From assembly GCF_003185915.1 (NCBI RefSeq), contig NZ_QHLZ01000005.1:186001-250000 (forward strand): DNA of 64,000 nucleotides. The letters are read 5' to 3'. The stretch comes from Arthrobacter psychrochitiniphilus. GTDB lineage: Bacteria; Actinomycetota; Actinomycetes; Actinomycetales; Micrococcaceae. Below the pieces are notes generated by a model that did no database searches, was not told the DNA's origin, and saw only the letters and a program-made list of their open reading frames with translations. The translations under genes and the position numbers were made by a program. Position 1 is the stretch's first letter; each line of letters starts with the position of its first letter. Shown piece after piece: positions 18,370 through 29,356 of this stretch.

Positions 18370-18982
18370 GACATTCCTCCACATCCTCGCAGGCGATGCC
18401 CCTGTCTGAATAGGCAAGGAGGGTCTCATAAAGCTTGATCTGGCGTACAGGAAGCGAGTCCGCCCGCCTTCACCATCAGTATGTCAGCAGCTTGGGGTGG
18501 GGGCTAGAGGCCGACGAGAAACGATTCACGCCCTCAAGGGGCGGTTAGCACCGTGGACGGTGCCCAGTTTGGAGACGCACGGGCCGCCTTGACACTATCT
18601 GGGAATAGGCAATAGATCTCTCCGCTTGGTGGCCGCCTATAGATAGTCTTGTCCCTGAAAAATTCGGAATACCGCATCGTGGTGCCCTCCAAGCATCTAG
18701 GGCGTCTAGCTGACCGTCCAGATCGCTGTGGGTTGAAATGATCGGGAGAATCTTGTTAGAGAGGCCTACCCTTAAATTACTCGCCCATGGCTGTAGACGT
18801 CAGCCGAGATCATTGTTGGGATGTTGCAGGTGTTGCCCGTGAGGAGAGAGTTTCTGGCTGTGTAAAGCCCACTCCGTGCCTCACGTTTGTCCAGTCCGCA
18901 CGGGGACAATCAGAAAGGTTTTCAAATCGCCAAAGAAGGCTGAGGCAAATTTCGTGTTTAGAACGCCAGGACCGGGGTGGGC
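18370..18982. other. Gene-poor spacer
   Basis: About 610 bp between the 5' end of the DUF2252 gene and the 3' end of the aconitase remnant. I find no reading frame with family-like sequence. It holds the DUF2252 ribosome site at its left edge. Confidence 0.6.
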
Positions 18983-20848
18983 TTAGGCCGCCAGAAGCTG
19001 GCGCAGGACGTTGTGGAGGATCCCGCCGTTTTGGAAATATGCGGCCTTGGCGGGGTGTCGATCCGCACGATTGCTTTGATGTCTCGGGACTCTCCATCCT
19101 GTTGAACCCGCACCAAGACTTGTTTTGGGATGTCGGCGGCGCCGGCTAGCCCCATGATGGAGTACTCCTCTTCACCGCTGAGCCCAAGCGTCTCTGCGTT
19201 CTCGCCGGGGCTGAACTGTAGCGGGAGCACGCCCAGTCCCTGGAGGAGCCCGAGCCGTATTCAGCCCCGGCGATAACAATCAATGGGACGTTGTCTTAGA
19301 GATATTTCCGTGACGCCTCGAAGATGCTCAGCTGTTCGCCGTCTGGCAGATGGCGAGTGAATCCCCACCCCCTCGGTGCCGGGCACCATCTTATTGCGCA
19401 GTCTGAGGTTGACGAACGTGCCCCGGATCATAACTTCATGGGTGCCGCAGCGAGATCCGTAGGAGTTGAAGTCGACGCGCTGTACGCCGTGCTACAGCAG
19501 ATAACGGCCGGCGAACATCCGTCGAAGCATCATCCCAGGCGTACATGTCGGCGGTGGGAATTTGAAGATTTTGCCAGTTGTGATCCCCATCGAAGACGTT
19601 AGCTTAGCCGGGCGCAAACAGCTTGTCATGAACTGCTTCGCCAACCACTTCCTGGATTTTTTGGCTGGAGGGCCAGATATCGCGCAGGTAGACGGGCTCA
19701 CCCGACGCGCCCTCGCCCAGTGAATCCGTGAGCAGGTCAATGTTCATGGTGCCGGCCAGCGCATAGGCGACCACGAGCGGTGGTGAGGCAAGAACATTCA
19801 TTTGGGTCTGGGGGTGGATCCTGCCCTCGAAGTCGCGGTTCCCGCTGAGCACCGAACTGACAGTGAGATCGTTGGCTGTCACGGCCTGTGGTGCCTGCGG
19901 AATTAGCGGACCGGAGTTGCCGATGCAGGTGGTGACGACGCGGCCGTGCTCGACAATAACCGGCGTTGTGCCCGGCAATGTTACTTGAGCCGGATTCGAC
20001 GGGTACTGTGAGGTCGCTCCGTCACCGCCACCGTCTCCGTCGCTGCCACGGTCCACGGGCCGGTCGCCTGGGCGATCCCTGTCGCAGGCCAGCGGGATGC
20101 GATCCTGCGGGCGCTTGGGACTGTCGATGAATGGTTCCACCCCGGCCAGCTCGAACTCGACAGACTGGGAATGGCTCGCTCCGTGCCCGGCGTCATGCCA
20201 GAGCCCCTGTTCCTTGACGCAGGCCACCACCAGCTGAATTTGCTGTTCCGGCCATTCGGTCAGACGAAGATAATCCAAGGTGATCGCGCCGATCGGGAAA
20301 ATTGCGCAAGTTCAACCATATTCCGGGCTCATATTTCCAAGGGTGGCGCGATTGGCCAGTGGAATGGCAACCACACCCGGACCGTAAAAACCGACACCCC
20401 AGCCCAACACGCCGAGACCTTTGACCACGGGCGTGTGGGTGTGGTGCTGTCCGGGCTATCCGGATATGCCTGGCGCAGCGCCACGCCATTAACGCTGCCG
20501 GGTCCTTTTGCAGCCTCCCGGGTGAAGATCACGCGGGAGAGGTACTCAAGGTTGATCTGGTGACAGATGCCTGTATCGGGGGGCGGACCAGGAAGTCGGA
20601 GAAGGCCTGCTGCGCCCAGCGCAGCAGTTCACGTTGGTAGCGTTCCTTGTTGCGGAAGAATTCCAGCTTTGCGTTGGCCGCAAATGCGCCCGAAGTGCCG
20701 AAAACATCAGTGATGACAGAGTGGTCAATCACCAGTTCCGAGGGGATCAACGGGTAGATCTTCTGAGGATCACCGACCAGCCGGCCTTCTTCATTGCTTG
20801 CATTGCCAACCGTCAGCGTAGTGCGGGCTCCGAAACTGTTCCACAGCG
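18983..20848 (-). pseudogene. acnA: Aconitate hydratase, heavily deleted remnant
   Basis: Aconitase pieces occur in order on the minus strand but in different frames and with gaps. The N-terminus [12 protein letters not shown] near 20840 is joined directly to [19 protein letters not shown]. Then come [18 protein letters not shown] and [10 protein letters not shown] joined to [19 protein letters not shown]. They are followed by the AIFPIGAITLDYLRLT and QEQGLWHD region, TTCIGNSGPL, SVLSGNRDFEGR and ASPPLVVAYALAG. The tail runs from NVFDGDHNWQNL to LPLQFSPGENAETLGL and QNGGILHNVLRQLLAA. The first two cluster cysteines (TSCTNTSNP region) are missing. In-frame stops occur, for example after VHDKLFAPG. 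About 1.9 kb remain of roughly 2.7 kb. It lies directly after sdhB. Confidence 0.93.
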
Positions 20849-20858
20849 GGGCCTAGGA

Positions 20859-21608
20859 TCAGGTGTTTTCTTTGGGCAATGCGGACAGGACATCGGCATT
20901 GAGGAAGGAGATCATGTCCAGTGGGATTCCCACCGGGCACACGGCGGTGCATTCGCCGATCTGTGTGCAGCCGCCGAATCCTTCGGCGTCGTGTTGGTTG
21001 ACCATGGCCAGTGCCCGTTCGTGGCGTTCGGGCTGGCCTTGGGGGAGAACGCCCAGGTGGTTGGCCTTGGCTCCGGTGAAGAGCATTCCTGATCCGTTGG
21101 GGCAGGCTGCGATGCAGGCTCCGCAGCCGATGCACACGGCGGCGTCGAAAGCTCGGTCAGCGTCTTTTTTGGGCACGAGGGTTGCCGCGGCGTCCGGGGC
21201 TGATCCTGTGGGGGCGCTGATATAGCCGCCCGCCTGGATGATCCTGTCCAAGGCGCTTCGGTCCACGATGAGGTCCCGCAGGATCGGGAAGGAAGCAGAG
21301 CGCCACGGTTCAATGTCTATGGTGTCGCCGTCGTTGAAGTGGCGCATGTATAGCTGGCAGGTGGTGGTGAGCGCCTCGGGGCCGTGGGCGATCCCGTTGA
21401 TGACCAGGCTGCACATGCCGCAGATGCCTTCGCGGCAGTCGTGGTCAAAGGCCACCGGATCGTCTCCGGCAGCACTGAGCTGGTCGTTGAGTACGTCGAG
21501 CATTTCCAGAAAAGACATGTCGGGGGAGACTCCGTCCACCCGGTAGCTGACCATCTGGCCCGCGGCGGTTTGGTCGTGTTGGCGCCAGATGCGCACGGTG
21601 ATGTTCAT
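20859..21608 (-). CDS. sdhB: Succinate dehydrogenase iron-sulfur subunit
   Basis: A 249-residue electron-transfer subunit of complex II that carries electrons from the flavin to the quinone. Three cluster sites are clear: [2Fe-2S] in [13 protein letters not shown], [4Fe-4S] in [12 protein letters not shown] and [3Fe-4S] in [15 protein letters not shown] use the ATG at 21608, which overlaps the sdhA stop (ATGA); the longer in-frame reading lies inside sdhA. The sequence type is that of the three-gene SdhCAB of actinomycetes. The aconitase remnant begins about 10 bp after the stop. Confidence 0.96.
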   Translation of the reverse strand: MNITVRIWRQHDQTAAGQMVSYRVDGVSPDMSFLEMLDVLNDQLSAAGDDPVAFDHDCREGICGMCSLVINGIAHGPEALTTTCQLYMRHFNDGDTIDIEPWRSASFPILRDLIVDRSALDRIIQAGGYISAPTGSAPDAAATLVPKKDADRAFDAAVCIGCGACIAACPNGSGMLFTGAKANHLGVLPQGQPERHERALAMVNQHDAEGFGGCTQIGECTAVCPVGIPLDMISFLNADVLSALPKENT

Positions 21609-23545
21609 TTGTAGCTCCTCTGCGCCAGTTCCACGTTGTGATACTCGAGGTTCTCCTTGCGCAACCGCGGAGGGGAGCCTTCGCCGGTGAATTCCCACGC
21701 CGCAACATAGGCGAAGGCATCATCGTTGCGCAACGCCTCGCCGTCGCCGGTTTGGCTTTCGGTGCGGAAATGGCTGCCGCAGGATTCACCACGGTGGAGC
21801 GCATCGATGCACATGAGCTCGGCCAATTCGAAGAAGTCTGCGACCCGGCCTGCCCGTTCCAGCGTCTGGTTCAGTTCCTCGTTCATGCCGGTGACCTTGA
21901 CGTCCAACCAAAACTCCGCCTTGAGCGCACGAATCAGACCAACAGCATGTTCAAGGCCCTCGGCGTTGCGTTCCATGCCGCAGTACTCCCACACGATGGC
22001 CCCGAGCTCCTTGTGGAATGAGTCAACGGTCCGGTTGCCGGCAATGGACAGGAAGCGGTTGAGGCGTTCGCGGACCGTTTCCAGCGCTTTCACTGCCTCT
22101 GGGTGGGAGGAATCTGCGGTGCCAACAGGGTTTTTGGCGAGGTAGTCGTTGATGGTGTTGGGCAGGATGAAGTAGCCGTCAGCCAAGCCCTGCATCAGTG
22201 CGCTGGCACCGAGCCGGTTCGCGCCGTGATCGGAGTAGTTCGCTTCGCCGATGACGAACAACCCGGGGATGGTGCTCTCCAGGTCGTAGTCAACCCACAA
22301 TCCTCCCATGGTGTAGTGCACGGCCGGGTAGATGCGCATCGGGGACCGGTATGGGTCCTCGTCGGTGATCTTTTGGTACATGTCCAGGAGGTTGCCGTAT
22401 TTCTCCTCGATCGCGTCCCTGCCCAGACGGGTGATGGCATCCGCCAAATCAAGATATACCCCGCGCCCGCCAGGCCCCACACCGCGGCCGGCGTCGCACT
22501 GGTTCTTGGCGGCACGGGAGGCGACGTCCCTGGGGACGAGGTTGCCGAAGGCTGGATATTGGCGCTCGAGGTAGTAGTCCCGTTCGTCCTTGGGAATATC
22601 CCCGGGTGCCCGGGTGTCCCCGGCCTGCACAGGCACCCAGATGCGCCCGTCGTTGCGCAACGATTCGCTCATCAGTGTCAGCTTTGATTGGTGTTCGCCG
22701 CTGACAGGGATGCACGTCGGGTGGATTTGGGTGAAGCAAGGATTGGCGAACAAAGCACCCTTGCGGTGGGCCCGCCACGTGGCACTGGTGTTGCACCCCA
22801 TGGCGTTGGTGGAGAGGTGGTAGACGTTGCCGTAGCCTCCTGTGGCAAGGACGACGGCGTCCGCCAGGTGGGTCTCCAGCGTCCCGTCCACGAGGTCCCG
22901 GACCACAACCCCGCGTGCCAAGCCGTCGATGACGATGAGTTCGAGCATTTCGTGGCGGGTGTGTACTTCCACCGTACCTGCGCTGACCTGGCGCTCAAGG
23001 GCTTGATAAGCGCCCAGCAGCAGTTGCTGGCCTGTTTGCCCGCGTGCGTAGAACGTCCTGGACACCTGTACCCCGCCAAAGGAGCGCGTGTCCAGCAGAC
23101 CGCCGTAGTCTCGGGCGAAGGGAACCCCCTGGGCAACGCACTGGTCGATGATGGCGGAACTGACCTCCGCGAGCCGGTAAACATTTGACTCCCTGGACCG
23201 GTAGTCCCCGCCCTTGACGGTGTCGTAAAAAAGACGGCGGATGCTGTCGCCGTCATTGCGGTAGTTTTTGGCTGCGTTGATTCCGCCCTGGGCTGCAATG
23301 CTGTGGGCGCGCCGGGGGCTGTCCTGGTAGCAGAAACTCTTAACGTGGTAGCCGGCTTCGCCCAAGGTGGCCGCAGCCGAGGAGCCAGCCAGCCCGGTGC
23401 CGACAATGATGACGGAGAGCTTGCGCCGGTTGGCAGGGTTGATCAGCTTGGCACCGAAACGGCGGGTCTCCCACTGGTCCTGAAGCGGCCCGGCGGGGGC
23501 CTTCGCATCCTGAATCGGTTCTCCCACCGTGAATAACGGCTCCAT
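21605..23545 (-). CDS. sdhA: Succinate dehydrogenase flavoprotein subunit
   Basis: The 646-residue catalytic subunit of complex II, oxidising succinate to fumarate (or the reverse). The FAD-binding motif [15 protein letters not shown] is near residue 45, the covalent-FAD histidine is in [16 protein letters not shown], and [15 protein letters not shown] and the [17 protein letters not shown] region are present. The true start is the ATG at 23545 ([10 protein letters not shown]), overlapping the sdhC stop by one base; the longer reading runs back through sdhC. The form belongs to the menaquinone-linked SdhCAB group, in which one large SdhC replaces SdhC and SdhD. Confidence 0.96.
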   Translation of the reverse strand: MEPLFTVGEPIQDAKAPAGPLQDQWETRRFGAKLINPANRRKLSVIIVGTGLAGSSAAATLGEAGYHVKSFCYQDSPRRAHSIAAQGGINAAKNYRNDGDSIRRLFYDTVKGGDYRSRESNVYRLAEVSSAIIDQCVAQGVPFARDYGGLLDTRSFGGVQVSRTFYARGQTGQQLLLGAYQALERQVSAGTVEVHTRHEMLELIVIDGLARGVVVRDLVDGTLETHLADAVVLATGGYGNVYHLSTNAMGCNTSATWRAHRKGALFANPCFTQIHPTCIPVSGEHQSKLTLMSESLRNDGRIWVPVQAGDTRAPGDIPKDERDYYLERQYPAFGNLVPRDVASRAAKNQCDAGRGVGPGGRGVYLDLADAITRLGRDAIEEKYGNLLDMYQKITDEDPYRSPMRIYPAVHYTMGGLWVDYDLESTIPGLFVIGEANYSDHGANRLGASALMQGLADGYFILPNTINDYLAKNPVGTADSSHPEAVKALETVRERLNRFLSIAGNRTVDSFHKELGAIVWEYCGMERNAEGLEHAVGLIRALKAEFWLDVKVTGMNEELNQTLERAGRVADFFELAELMCIDALHRGESCGSHFRTESQTGDGEALRNDDAFAYVAAWEFTGEGSPPRLRKENLEYHNVELAQRSYK

Positions 23546-24264
23546 CAGCTCACCCATCCTGTGAAGATTGCCAGCGGTGGAACGAGAAAGCCCACCAGAA
23601 TGATCAGCATGACAACGGTTGCCAGCTGATTGAGGAAACGCCGTGTGGCGACGGATTTGTTGGCGCCCAGGGAAGCGAAAGCGCTCCAGATTCCATGGCG
23701 CAGATGGAAGCCGAGGGCAATGAGGGCGATCACGTAAGAGAGCACAACCCACCAGATTTGGAACCCGTTGACCATTCTTTGGTAGGGGCTGTCAGAGGCA
23801 CCACCGGGTGCAATGACATCCGCGGAGAGGTGCAGCAGGTGGTAGATCACGAAGAGGCCTATGATCACCCCGCCCCAGCGCATGGTGAACGAGGAGTAGC
23901 TTCGTTGGACGCCGCGCCGGTTCTTGGTGGTCTCGTATCGCCAACCGCCTTTGCCTGCCGTGGCCCGGCGCGAGCGGTGCCACAGGGTGAACGCGGAAAA
24001 GATGTGGAGCAGGACACTGACCAGCAAAATTACCCGCAGGATCCACAACGCGCCCGCATACGGCAGCAGTGGCTGGCCGATCTCCCGCAAATATCCGGCA
24101 TAACTGTCAAAGCCCTGTTGGCCCTCGAAGACCTTCAGGTTGCCATACATGTGGGCTAACAAAAAAAGGATCATGATCAGCCCGCTGATCGCCATTGCCG
24201 CGTGTAGCGCCACAGATGAACGCGCTGCGGTAGAGCGCACACCGGCCACATTGCCCGTTCTCAT
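23545..24264 (-). CDS. sdhC: Succinate dehydrogenase cytochrome b subunit
   Basis: A 239-residue membrane anchor with five predicted spans (for example [52 protein letters not shown], a span around [19 protein letters not shown] and [17 protein letters not shown]). Histidines in these spans are likely ligands of two hemes. This five-helix, two-heme type reduces or oxidises menaquinone. It is the first gene of the operon sdhC-sdhA-sdhB, with overlaps throughout. Confidence 0.93.
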   Translation of the reverse strand: MRTGNVAGVRSTAARSSVALHAAMAISGLIMILFLLAHMYGNLKVFEGQQGFDSYAGYLREIGQPLLPYAGALWILRVILLVSVLLHIFSAFTLWHRSRRATAGKGGWRYETTKNRRGVQRSYSSFTMRWGGVIIGLFVIYHLLHLSADVIAPGGASDSPYQRMVNGFQIWWVVLSYVIALIALGFHLRHGIWSAFASLGANKSVATRRFLNQLATVVMLIILVGFLVPPLAIFTGWVS

Positions 24265-24331
24265 GCGCCCACCCTAGGCTCCGTTCCGCCAACACGCCAG
24301 CAGGGGCAGGCGCTTTGAAGGGCACCGCCAA

Positions 24332-25588
24332 CTACCCGTCCCCGGCCCTAGCCTCAGCCAGGACTCTCTCCAACGGGATTTTCGAATCTGCTAACCGTGC
24401 CACATCGACTTGCCGGCCGCAGCGCACCAGGGCCTTGATGGTCTCGGTCTGGTTCCAGATGTTCACGTTCATACCTGCCAGCACCCGGCGGTCCTTGATC
24501 CAGAACGTCATGAATGTCAGAGCTGCCGGGTCGCCGCGGAATATGATCTCATCGTAGCCGCCAGGGGCCACATAGCCGGAATACTCCATCCCCAACTCGT
24601 ACTGGTCGCTGTAGAAATAAGGCAGCTCCGCATAGACTGCGTCCTGCCCCAACATGGACCGGGCCGCCACGGCCGGCTGGCTCAGAGCGTTATACCAGTG
24701 CTCACTGCGGATGTGTTTGCCCAGCAGCGGGTGGAAGGCGTTTGCAACGTCCCCGGCAGCGTAGATATCGGGATCTGAGGAGCGCAGGTGCTTATCAACC
24801 ATGACACCATTCTCAAGCTCCAGTCCGGCTGCCTGCGCCAGCAAGGTGTTGGGTACGGCGCCAATGCCTGCCACTACAAGGTCCACACCGAGCTGCGAAC
24901 CGTCGCTTAGCGCCACGCCGGTGGGCTGCCGGGGATCATCGCCAATGATCCGGGTCCCCTGGACGCCGCAACGCAGGTCCACGCCATGGTCGCGGTGTAG
25001 CTTGGCAAATATTTCGGCCGGTGCGGTGCCTAGAATTCGTTGGAGCGGAAGCTCTCCCCGTTCCAGCACAGTCACTTCCAGACCCGCCGCGCGTGCGGCT
25101 GCGGCGACTTCGAGCCCAATCCATCCGGCGCCGAGGATTGCCACACGTGATGAAACTGAGAGCGCAAATTTTAGTTGTTGGCTATCTTCGATGCGGCGCA
25201 GGTAATACACCCGATGTCTGTCGCTGCCGGGGACCGAAAGCTGACGTGGTGACGCGCCGGTGGCCAGCAACAATTTGTCGTAGCTGACAGGTCCGCCTCG
25301 GGCACAGTCCACCCTGTGTGCTGAACGATCAATCCCTGTGACCTTGGTGCTGGTGCGAAGCTCGACGTTGTGCTCGGCATACCAAGACTGGGCATGAACA
25401 AAGATCTTTTCCCGCTCTGATTTTCCCTGCAGAAAATCCTTGGACAGCGGCGGCCGCTCATAGGGACGCTCGGGCTCCTGTCCAAGAAGCACTATGCGCC
25501 CGGCAAAGCCCTCCTCACGCAGTGCCTGGGCAGTCTTTGCCCCGGCCAACCCGGCTCCAACAATGACGAAAGTCTCTTGGGCTCCCAT
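24332..25588 (-). CDS. FAD-dependent ferredoxin reductase-like oxidoreductase
   Basis: A 418-residue NAD(P)H:acceptor reductase of the rhodocoxin/putidaredoxin reductase group. It has an N-terminal FAD site VIVGAGLAGAKTAQ, RPYERPPLSKDFL, an NAD(P) site AILGAGWIGLEVAAA near residue 150, the second FAD motif DIYAAGDVANA, and a C-terminal reductase domain. It lies just upstream of sdhC on the same strand and just downstream of the molybdopterin protein, for which it could supply electrons. That partnership is inference from position only. Confidence 0.9.
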   Translation of the reverse strand: MGAQETFVIVGAGLAGAKTAQALREEGFAGRIVLLGQEPERPYERPPLSKDFLQGKSEREKIFVHAQSWYAEHNVELRTSTKVTGIDRSAHRVDCARGGPVSYDKLLLATGASPRQLSVPGSDRHRVYYLRRIEDSQQLKFALSVSSRVAILGAGWIGLEVAAAARAAGLEVTVLERGELPLQRILGTAPAEIFAKLHRDHGVDLRCGVQGTRIIGDDPRQPTGVALSDGSQLGVDLVVAGIGAVPNTLLAQAAGLELENGVMVDKHLRSSDPDIYAAGDVANAFHPLLGKHIRSEHWYNALSQPAVAARSMLGQDAVYAELPYFYSDQYELGMEYSGYVAPGGYDEIIFRGDPAALTFMTFWIKDRRVLAGMNVNIWNQTETIKALVRCGRQVDVARLADSKIPLERVLAEARAGDG

Positions 25589-25624
25589 GCTCTCTTCCTC
25601 TGTGCGGACTTAGCCGCTATTGAT

Positions 25625-27463
25625 TTAGATCGATTGGCTGTAACCAAAGAATTCGTGATCGTTGTTGTAACCGCCTTGGCCACCGCCAACTTCGGAGAAG
25701 TCCTCAACGAATTCGATGCCCTTGATCCACTTGACCATTTTGAAACCGAGCTGGACCTCATTACGCAGCCGCAGAGGGGCGCCATGGCCGTAGGACAGGG
25801 CTTGATCGTTCATATCGTAAGCGAGCATAGTCAGCTCATAATGCATTTGCTCGATGGGTTGGGCATCGTAATACAGGCCCTTGTCGGAGCCCTCGGCGAA
25901 GGAGTAGAAAACAACCCACTTGGCTGCCGGGGCTGGTTTGACCAGGTCCATGATGGTTTGCAGTGAGACGCCTCCCCATTTTGCAACCCCTGACCAGCCC
26001 TGGATACAAAAGTGCTGGGTGATCTGCTCATGCTGGGGTAGGGCACGCAACGCCATCAGATCCAGGTGCACAGGGTTCGCTACCAGCCCGCTGACCTGCA
26101 ACTTATAGTTGGCGAAGTCGCCATCCCTGAGGTCTTTATATTCCTGTGATTCGGGATATTTGCCGTTGTGCCAGAAATAGGGAGAGATGTCCTTCTCCGT
26201 GTACTGCCCCGGCTTGGAATCGATATGTTCGAATAAACGTTGTGCGGGGCCAATCAAGGCATACCCGACCCGTTGTACCTTCCGAGGGTAACGGTACGTC
26301 AGCGGGGTCGCTGCCACCCAGGCGACCACCACGATGACCATAGACGCGGCAAAGATCCAGAATCCGGTCCAGGATTCGCTCTCCTGCGCGGCATACATGT
26401 GATTGAGGTTGGCTAAAGCACCAGTCGTCAGGACCAAGGTGACATGGATGACGATGAACAAACAGAAATAGCACATGACTAAAAAGTGCAGGGACCGGGC
26501 CACCTGAATACTAAAAATGCTACTGATCCACCTGAATTTTGTGGACAGTGCTGGCGACATGCCCAAGCCCGTGATCAGTGCCAGCGGAGCTGCGATGAAG
26601 ACGGTCAGGAAATACGCGATCAGCTGCAGGCTGTTGTAGTTGGTCCAGCCTGTTTCAACGGGCCAGTTCAAGGACAAGTATTGGATGACGACTGAGATGG
26701 AGTTGGGGATGACGTCCCAGTGCAGCGGCACCAGACGCAGCCACTGCCCCGTGGAGAAGAGCAGAACATAGAAAATGAGGCCATTGAGCAGCCACAGCGT
26801 GTCGATGCCCAAGTGCCACCAACGTGCCAGCCCGATGGTGTGGCGCCGGCCCGGCAAGCCGACTCCGGCGGGCAACGTGATGGAGTCTTCTTTTGCGGTG
26901 TACAGCGGATTGGTGGGAACAGGTTTTTGCATCCGGAACCAGCCCCTGCCCGGGGTGCTGTGGCGGGTCCAGTACAGCCGGGGATGATCAGCTAAGATCT
27001 GCCAACCTGAGCGGATGATGAAGAGCATGAAGAACAGGTTCAAGAAATGCTGCCAGCCCAGCCACGCAGGGAAGCCTACAGGGGCATCGGCGCGAAGGCT
27101 TGAAGTTCCGGGATACTCGGCCATGAAAGCCGCCACCCCAGGGAGCCCGCGGATACCCTTGGCCACCGCGATCCCGATGACCAACACTACGAAGCCGATC
27201 GGAATCAGCCACAGCAGATTAAACCACTTGCTGGCACCGATCCGTACCCGGGGAGCCACCCCGTATTGTGCCGGAATCGAGCCAGCCCACTCGGGGTCGA
27301 TGACGTCGTCGTCCTTGTGAGTGAGTTCTGAGCGGAAGCTCTTGTAGGTGGGTGGACCCTCATCCGTTGCGGGCACCGGAGGCAGCTGGGAGTGTGCGCC
27401 TTGGGCAGGGACGGATGAGGTTTCTGATGGAGGATCCAGATTATCGTCTGGGTGACGTGCCAT
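25625..27463 (-). CDS. Cytochrome b / molybdopterin oxidoreductase fusion
   Basis: A 612-residue membrane protein. Residues about 80-400 hold some six transmembrane spans (LLWLIPIGFVVLVIGIAVAK, FLNLFFMLFIIRSGWQIL, GLIFYVLLFSTGQWL, AYFLTVFIAAPLALITGLG, FLVMCYFCLFIVIHV, ASMVIVVVAWVAATPL) with histidines suited to heme b. The C-terminal 190 residues are a sulfite-oxidase/YedY-type molybdopterin domain, with the metal-ligand Cys in HFCIQGWSGVAKWGG and the YGHGAPLRLRNEVQLG segment. The layout suggests the molybdenum site and the heme domain are linked across the membrane. The substrate is unknown. Confidence 0.9.
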   Translation of the reverse strand: MARHPDDNLDPPSETSSVPAQGAHSQLPPVPATDEGPPTYKSFRSELTHKDDDVIDPEWAGSIPAQYGVAPRVRIGASKWFNLLWLIPIGFVVLVIGIAVAKGIRGLPGVAAFMAEYPGTSSLRADAPVGFPAWLGWQHFLNLFFMLFIIRSGWQILADHPRLYWTRHSTPGRGWFRMQKPVPTNPLYTAKEDSITLPAGVGLPGRRHTIGLARWWHLGIDTLWLLNGLIFYVLLFSTGQWLRLVPLHWDVIPNSISVVIQYLSLNWPVETGWTNYNSLQLIAYFLTVFIAAPLALITGLGMSPALSTKFRWISSIFSIQVARSLHFLVMCYFCLFIVIHVTLVLTTGALANLNHMYAAQESESWTGFWIFAASMVIVVVAWVAATPLTYRYPRKVQRVGYALIGPAQRLFEHIDSKPGQYTEKDISPYFWHNGKYPESQEYKDLRDGDFANYKLQVSGLVANPVHLDLMALRALPQHEQITQHFCIQGWSGVAKWGGVSLQTIMDLVKPAPAAKWVVFYSFAEGSDKGLYYDAQPIEQMHYELTMLAYDMNDQALSYGHGAPLRLRNEVQLGFKMVKWIKGIEFVEDFSEVGGGQGGYNNDHEFFGYSQSI

Positions 27464-27554
27464 ATTTTTGAGCCTATCCCCACTGGTGTGGATCTGCTAG
27501 GGTGCCAAGCTGACCACTGTCGATGGATGAATCCCAGCGTGGCGGTTGCGCCGG

Positions 27555-29315
27555 CTATGTCCTTGGTGGTGTCTTGTGGCGTATCAGTTTGCTCTTGTCC
27601 TCAAGTTCTAGACCGCTGACCTCAGGCAGCAGTGCCTTGACGAACCAGAAGGACAAGACGGCAAAGAACGCAAACCCGGCGTAGACGAAGCCAAGGCCGA
27701 CGGCGGCACTCATGATCGGGAAGAGCAGTGTCACGATGAAGTTGAAGATCCAGTTGAATGCTGTGGCGATGCCTAGGGCCAGTCCACGGATCTTGTTCGG
27801 GAAGACCTCTCCCAAGACCACCCACATCACAGGCCCCCACGTGGCGGCAAAGAAGATGACGAACAAGTTGGCACCGACTAAGGCGATCGGCCCCCATGGT
27901 GCCGCGAGGGTCAGGGAGTCCCCTGAACCAGTCGCTTGGGAGAACGAGATGGCGGCCGCAATAAGCCCCACGAACATGCCCACCGAACCCACGAGCAGCA
28001 GGCGCTTACGCCCTACTCTGTCGACGAAGAAGATGGCCACAAACGTCAATAGAACGTTAATGGTGGCCGTGATGACGGAGGTTGTAAAAGAGTCTTGTTG
28101 GCTGAACCCCACAGACTGCCACAACGTGGTGGAGTAATAGAAGATCGCGTTAATACCCACCAGCTGTTGAAAGGCGGCCATGCCGATGCCGATCCACAGG
28201 ATGGGTTGGAGCCCCAGTGCGGGCCCGCGCAAGTCGCGGTAGGTGGAGCGCTTTTCGTTTTCCAAGCTGTCTTGAATTTCTTTCAGGCGCTGCTCCGGGT
28301 TCGCTGGATTGGCGACGCGCACAATCACCGCGAGCGCTTCCTTACTGCGGCCCTTGCGGATTAGAAAATGGGGAGATTCGGGGATGGTCAGGGACAACAA
28401 ACCATAGACGACGGCGGGAATGACACCAACCAGCAGCATCCACCGCCAGGCAGGCATGCCCCACCACAGTTCGTTGCTGGCGCCGCCTGCAGCCCCGGCC
28501 AGACCGGCGTCGGAGAGCAGTGCCAAAAAGATGCCCAGGGTGATGGCTAATTGCTGGAGCGAGCTCAGCGCGCCACGCATGCGGGCAGGGGCCATCTCAC
28601 CGATGTAGGCAGGGGCTATGACCGAGGCGATGCCAATGGCGAGTCCACCAATTAGCCGCCACGTCATCAGGTCCCACACGGCGAAGGCGTATCCCGAGCC
28701 GATAGAGCTGGCAACGAACAAGAGCGCGGCCAAGACCATGACGGGCTTGCGTCCCCAGATATCTGCAAGTTGTCCGGCAAACCATGCGCCGACGGCACAG
28801 CCGATCAAGGTGATGGCGACGGTGAACCCGATGGCTGCGGAACCGAGGTTGAAGTCGGACTGGATTGAATTGACGGCGCCGTTGATCACCGATGTGTCAA
28901 AACCGAAGAGCAGACCACCCAACGCGGCCGCGAGGGTGATGACGATGATTCTTCCCTTATGGGGAATGGAGTCGCCCCCGGGACGCGGGACGGCCTCTTC
29001 TGTTGGACTTGTTCCCACGTGGCACCGCGATCCTGGCCCTCTTGGATGGTCACTAGCGAAGCTGGGCCTGTTCTTGGGCTGTGGCCGTCGGCTGCCATGC
29101 GGCTCGGCAACCTTGTGAGGAAATCTATCACTTTGCCCACAAACGCAACAGAGCAGGCAACGGTGCAACAGCAGCCACATCTGTACCCCTGAGGGCGGCT
29201 GTCTGGCTGTGTTCTGTGCTCTGGTAACTAGGGGCTCTGGTGGCTGTGGATCCACGGGTGTAGCTTGATTAAAGGTGCCGCCCAGACCCTGCAGTTCACT
29301 GTCTTGATCACTCAT
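27555..29315 (-). CDS. Sugar porter family MFS transporter
   Basis: A 12-span proton-coupled or facilitated sugar transporter. Family signatures are visible: GLLFGFDTSVINGA in helix 1, DIWGRKPVMVL after helix 2, PESPHFLIRKGRSKEA at the central loop, QQLVGINAIFYYSTT, and FFVDRVGRKRLLL in the second half. The first about 100 residues from the ATG at 29315 are unlike any porter (cysteine-rich LLLHRCLLCCVCG), so the true start may be the GTG at 29018, giving about 487 residues, the usual length. It is divergent from transketolase with 41 bp between the ATGs if 29315 is used. Confidence 0.88.
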   Translation of the reverse strand: MSDQDSELQGLGGTFNQATPVDPQPPEPLVTRAQNTARQPPSGVQMWLLLHRCLLCCVCGQSDRFPHKVAEPHGSRRPQPKNRPSFASDHPRGPGSRCHVGTSPTEEAVPRPGGDSIPHKGRIIVITLAAALGGLLFGFDTSVINGAVNSIQSDFNLGSAAIGFTVAITLIGCAVGAWFAGQLADIWGRKPVMVLAALLFVASSIGSGYAFAVWDLMTWRLIGGLAIGIASVIAPAYIGEMAPARMRGALSSLQQLAITLGIFLALLSDAGLAGAAGGASNELWWGMPAWRWMLLVGVIPAVVYGLLSLTIPESPHFLIRKGRSKEALAVIVRVANPANPEQRLKEIQDSLENEKRSTYRDLRGPALGLQPILWIGIGMAAFQQLVGINAIFYYSTTLWQSVGFSQQDSFTTSVITATINVLLTFVAIFFVDRVGRKRLLLVGSVGMFVGLIAAAISFSQATGSGDSLTLAAPWGPIALVGANLFVIFFAATWGPVMWVVLGEVFPNKIRGLALGIATAFNWIFNFIVTLLFPIMSAAVGLGFVYAGFAFFAVLSFWFVKALLPEVSGLELEDKSKLIRHKTPPRT

Positions 29316-29356
29316 GGAAGATTTCCACGAGAACCCCCGGTGGCAGGAGCCCCACC

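Noticed and set aside
27000-27480. Possible DosR-like site upstream of the molybdopterin gene
   Set aside because: The best alignment near 27500 matches only about 9 of 15 positions, which is not better than chance.
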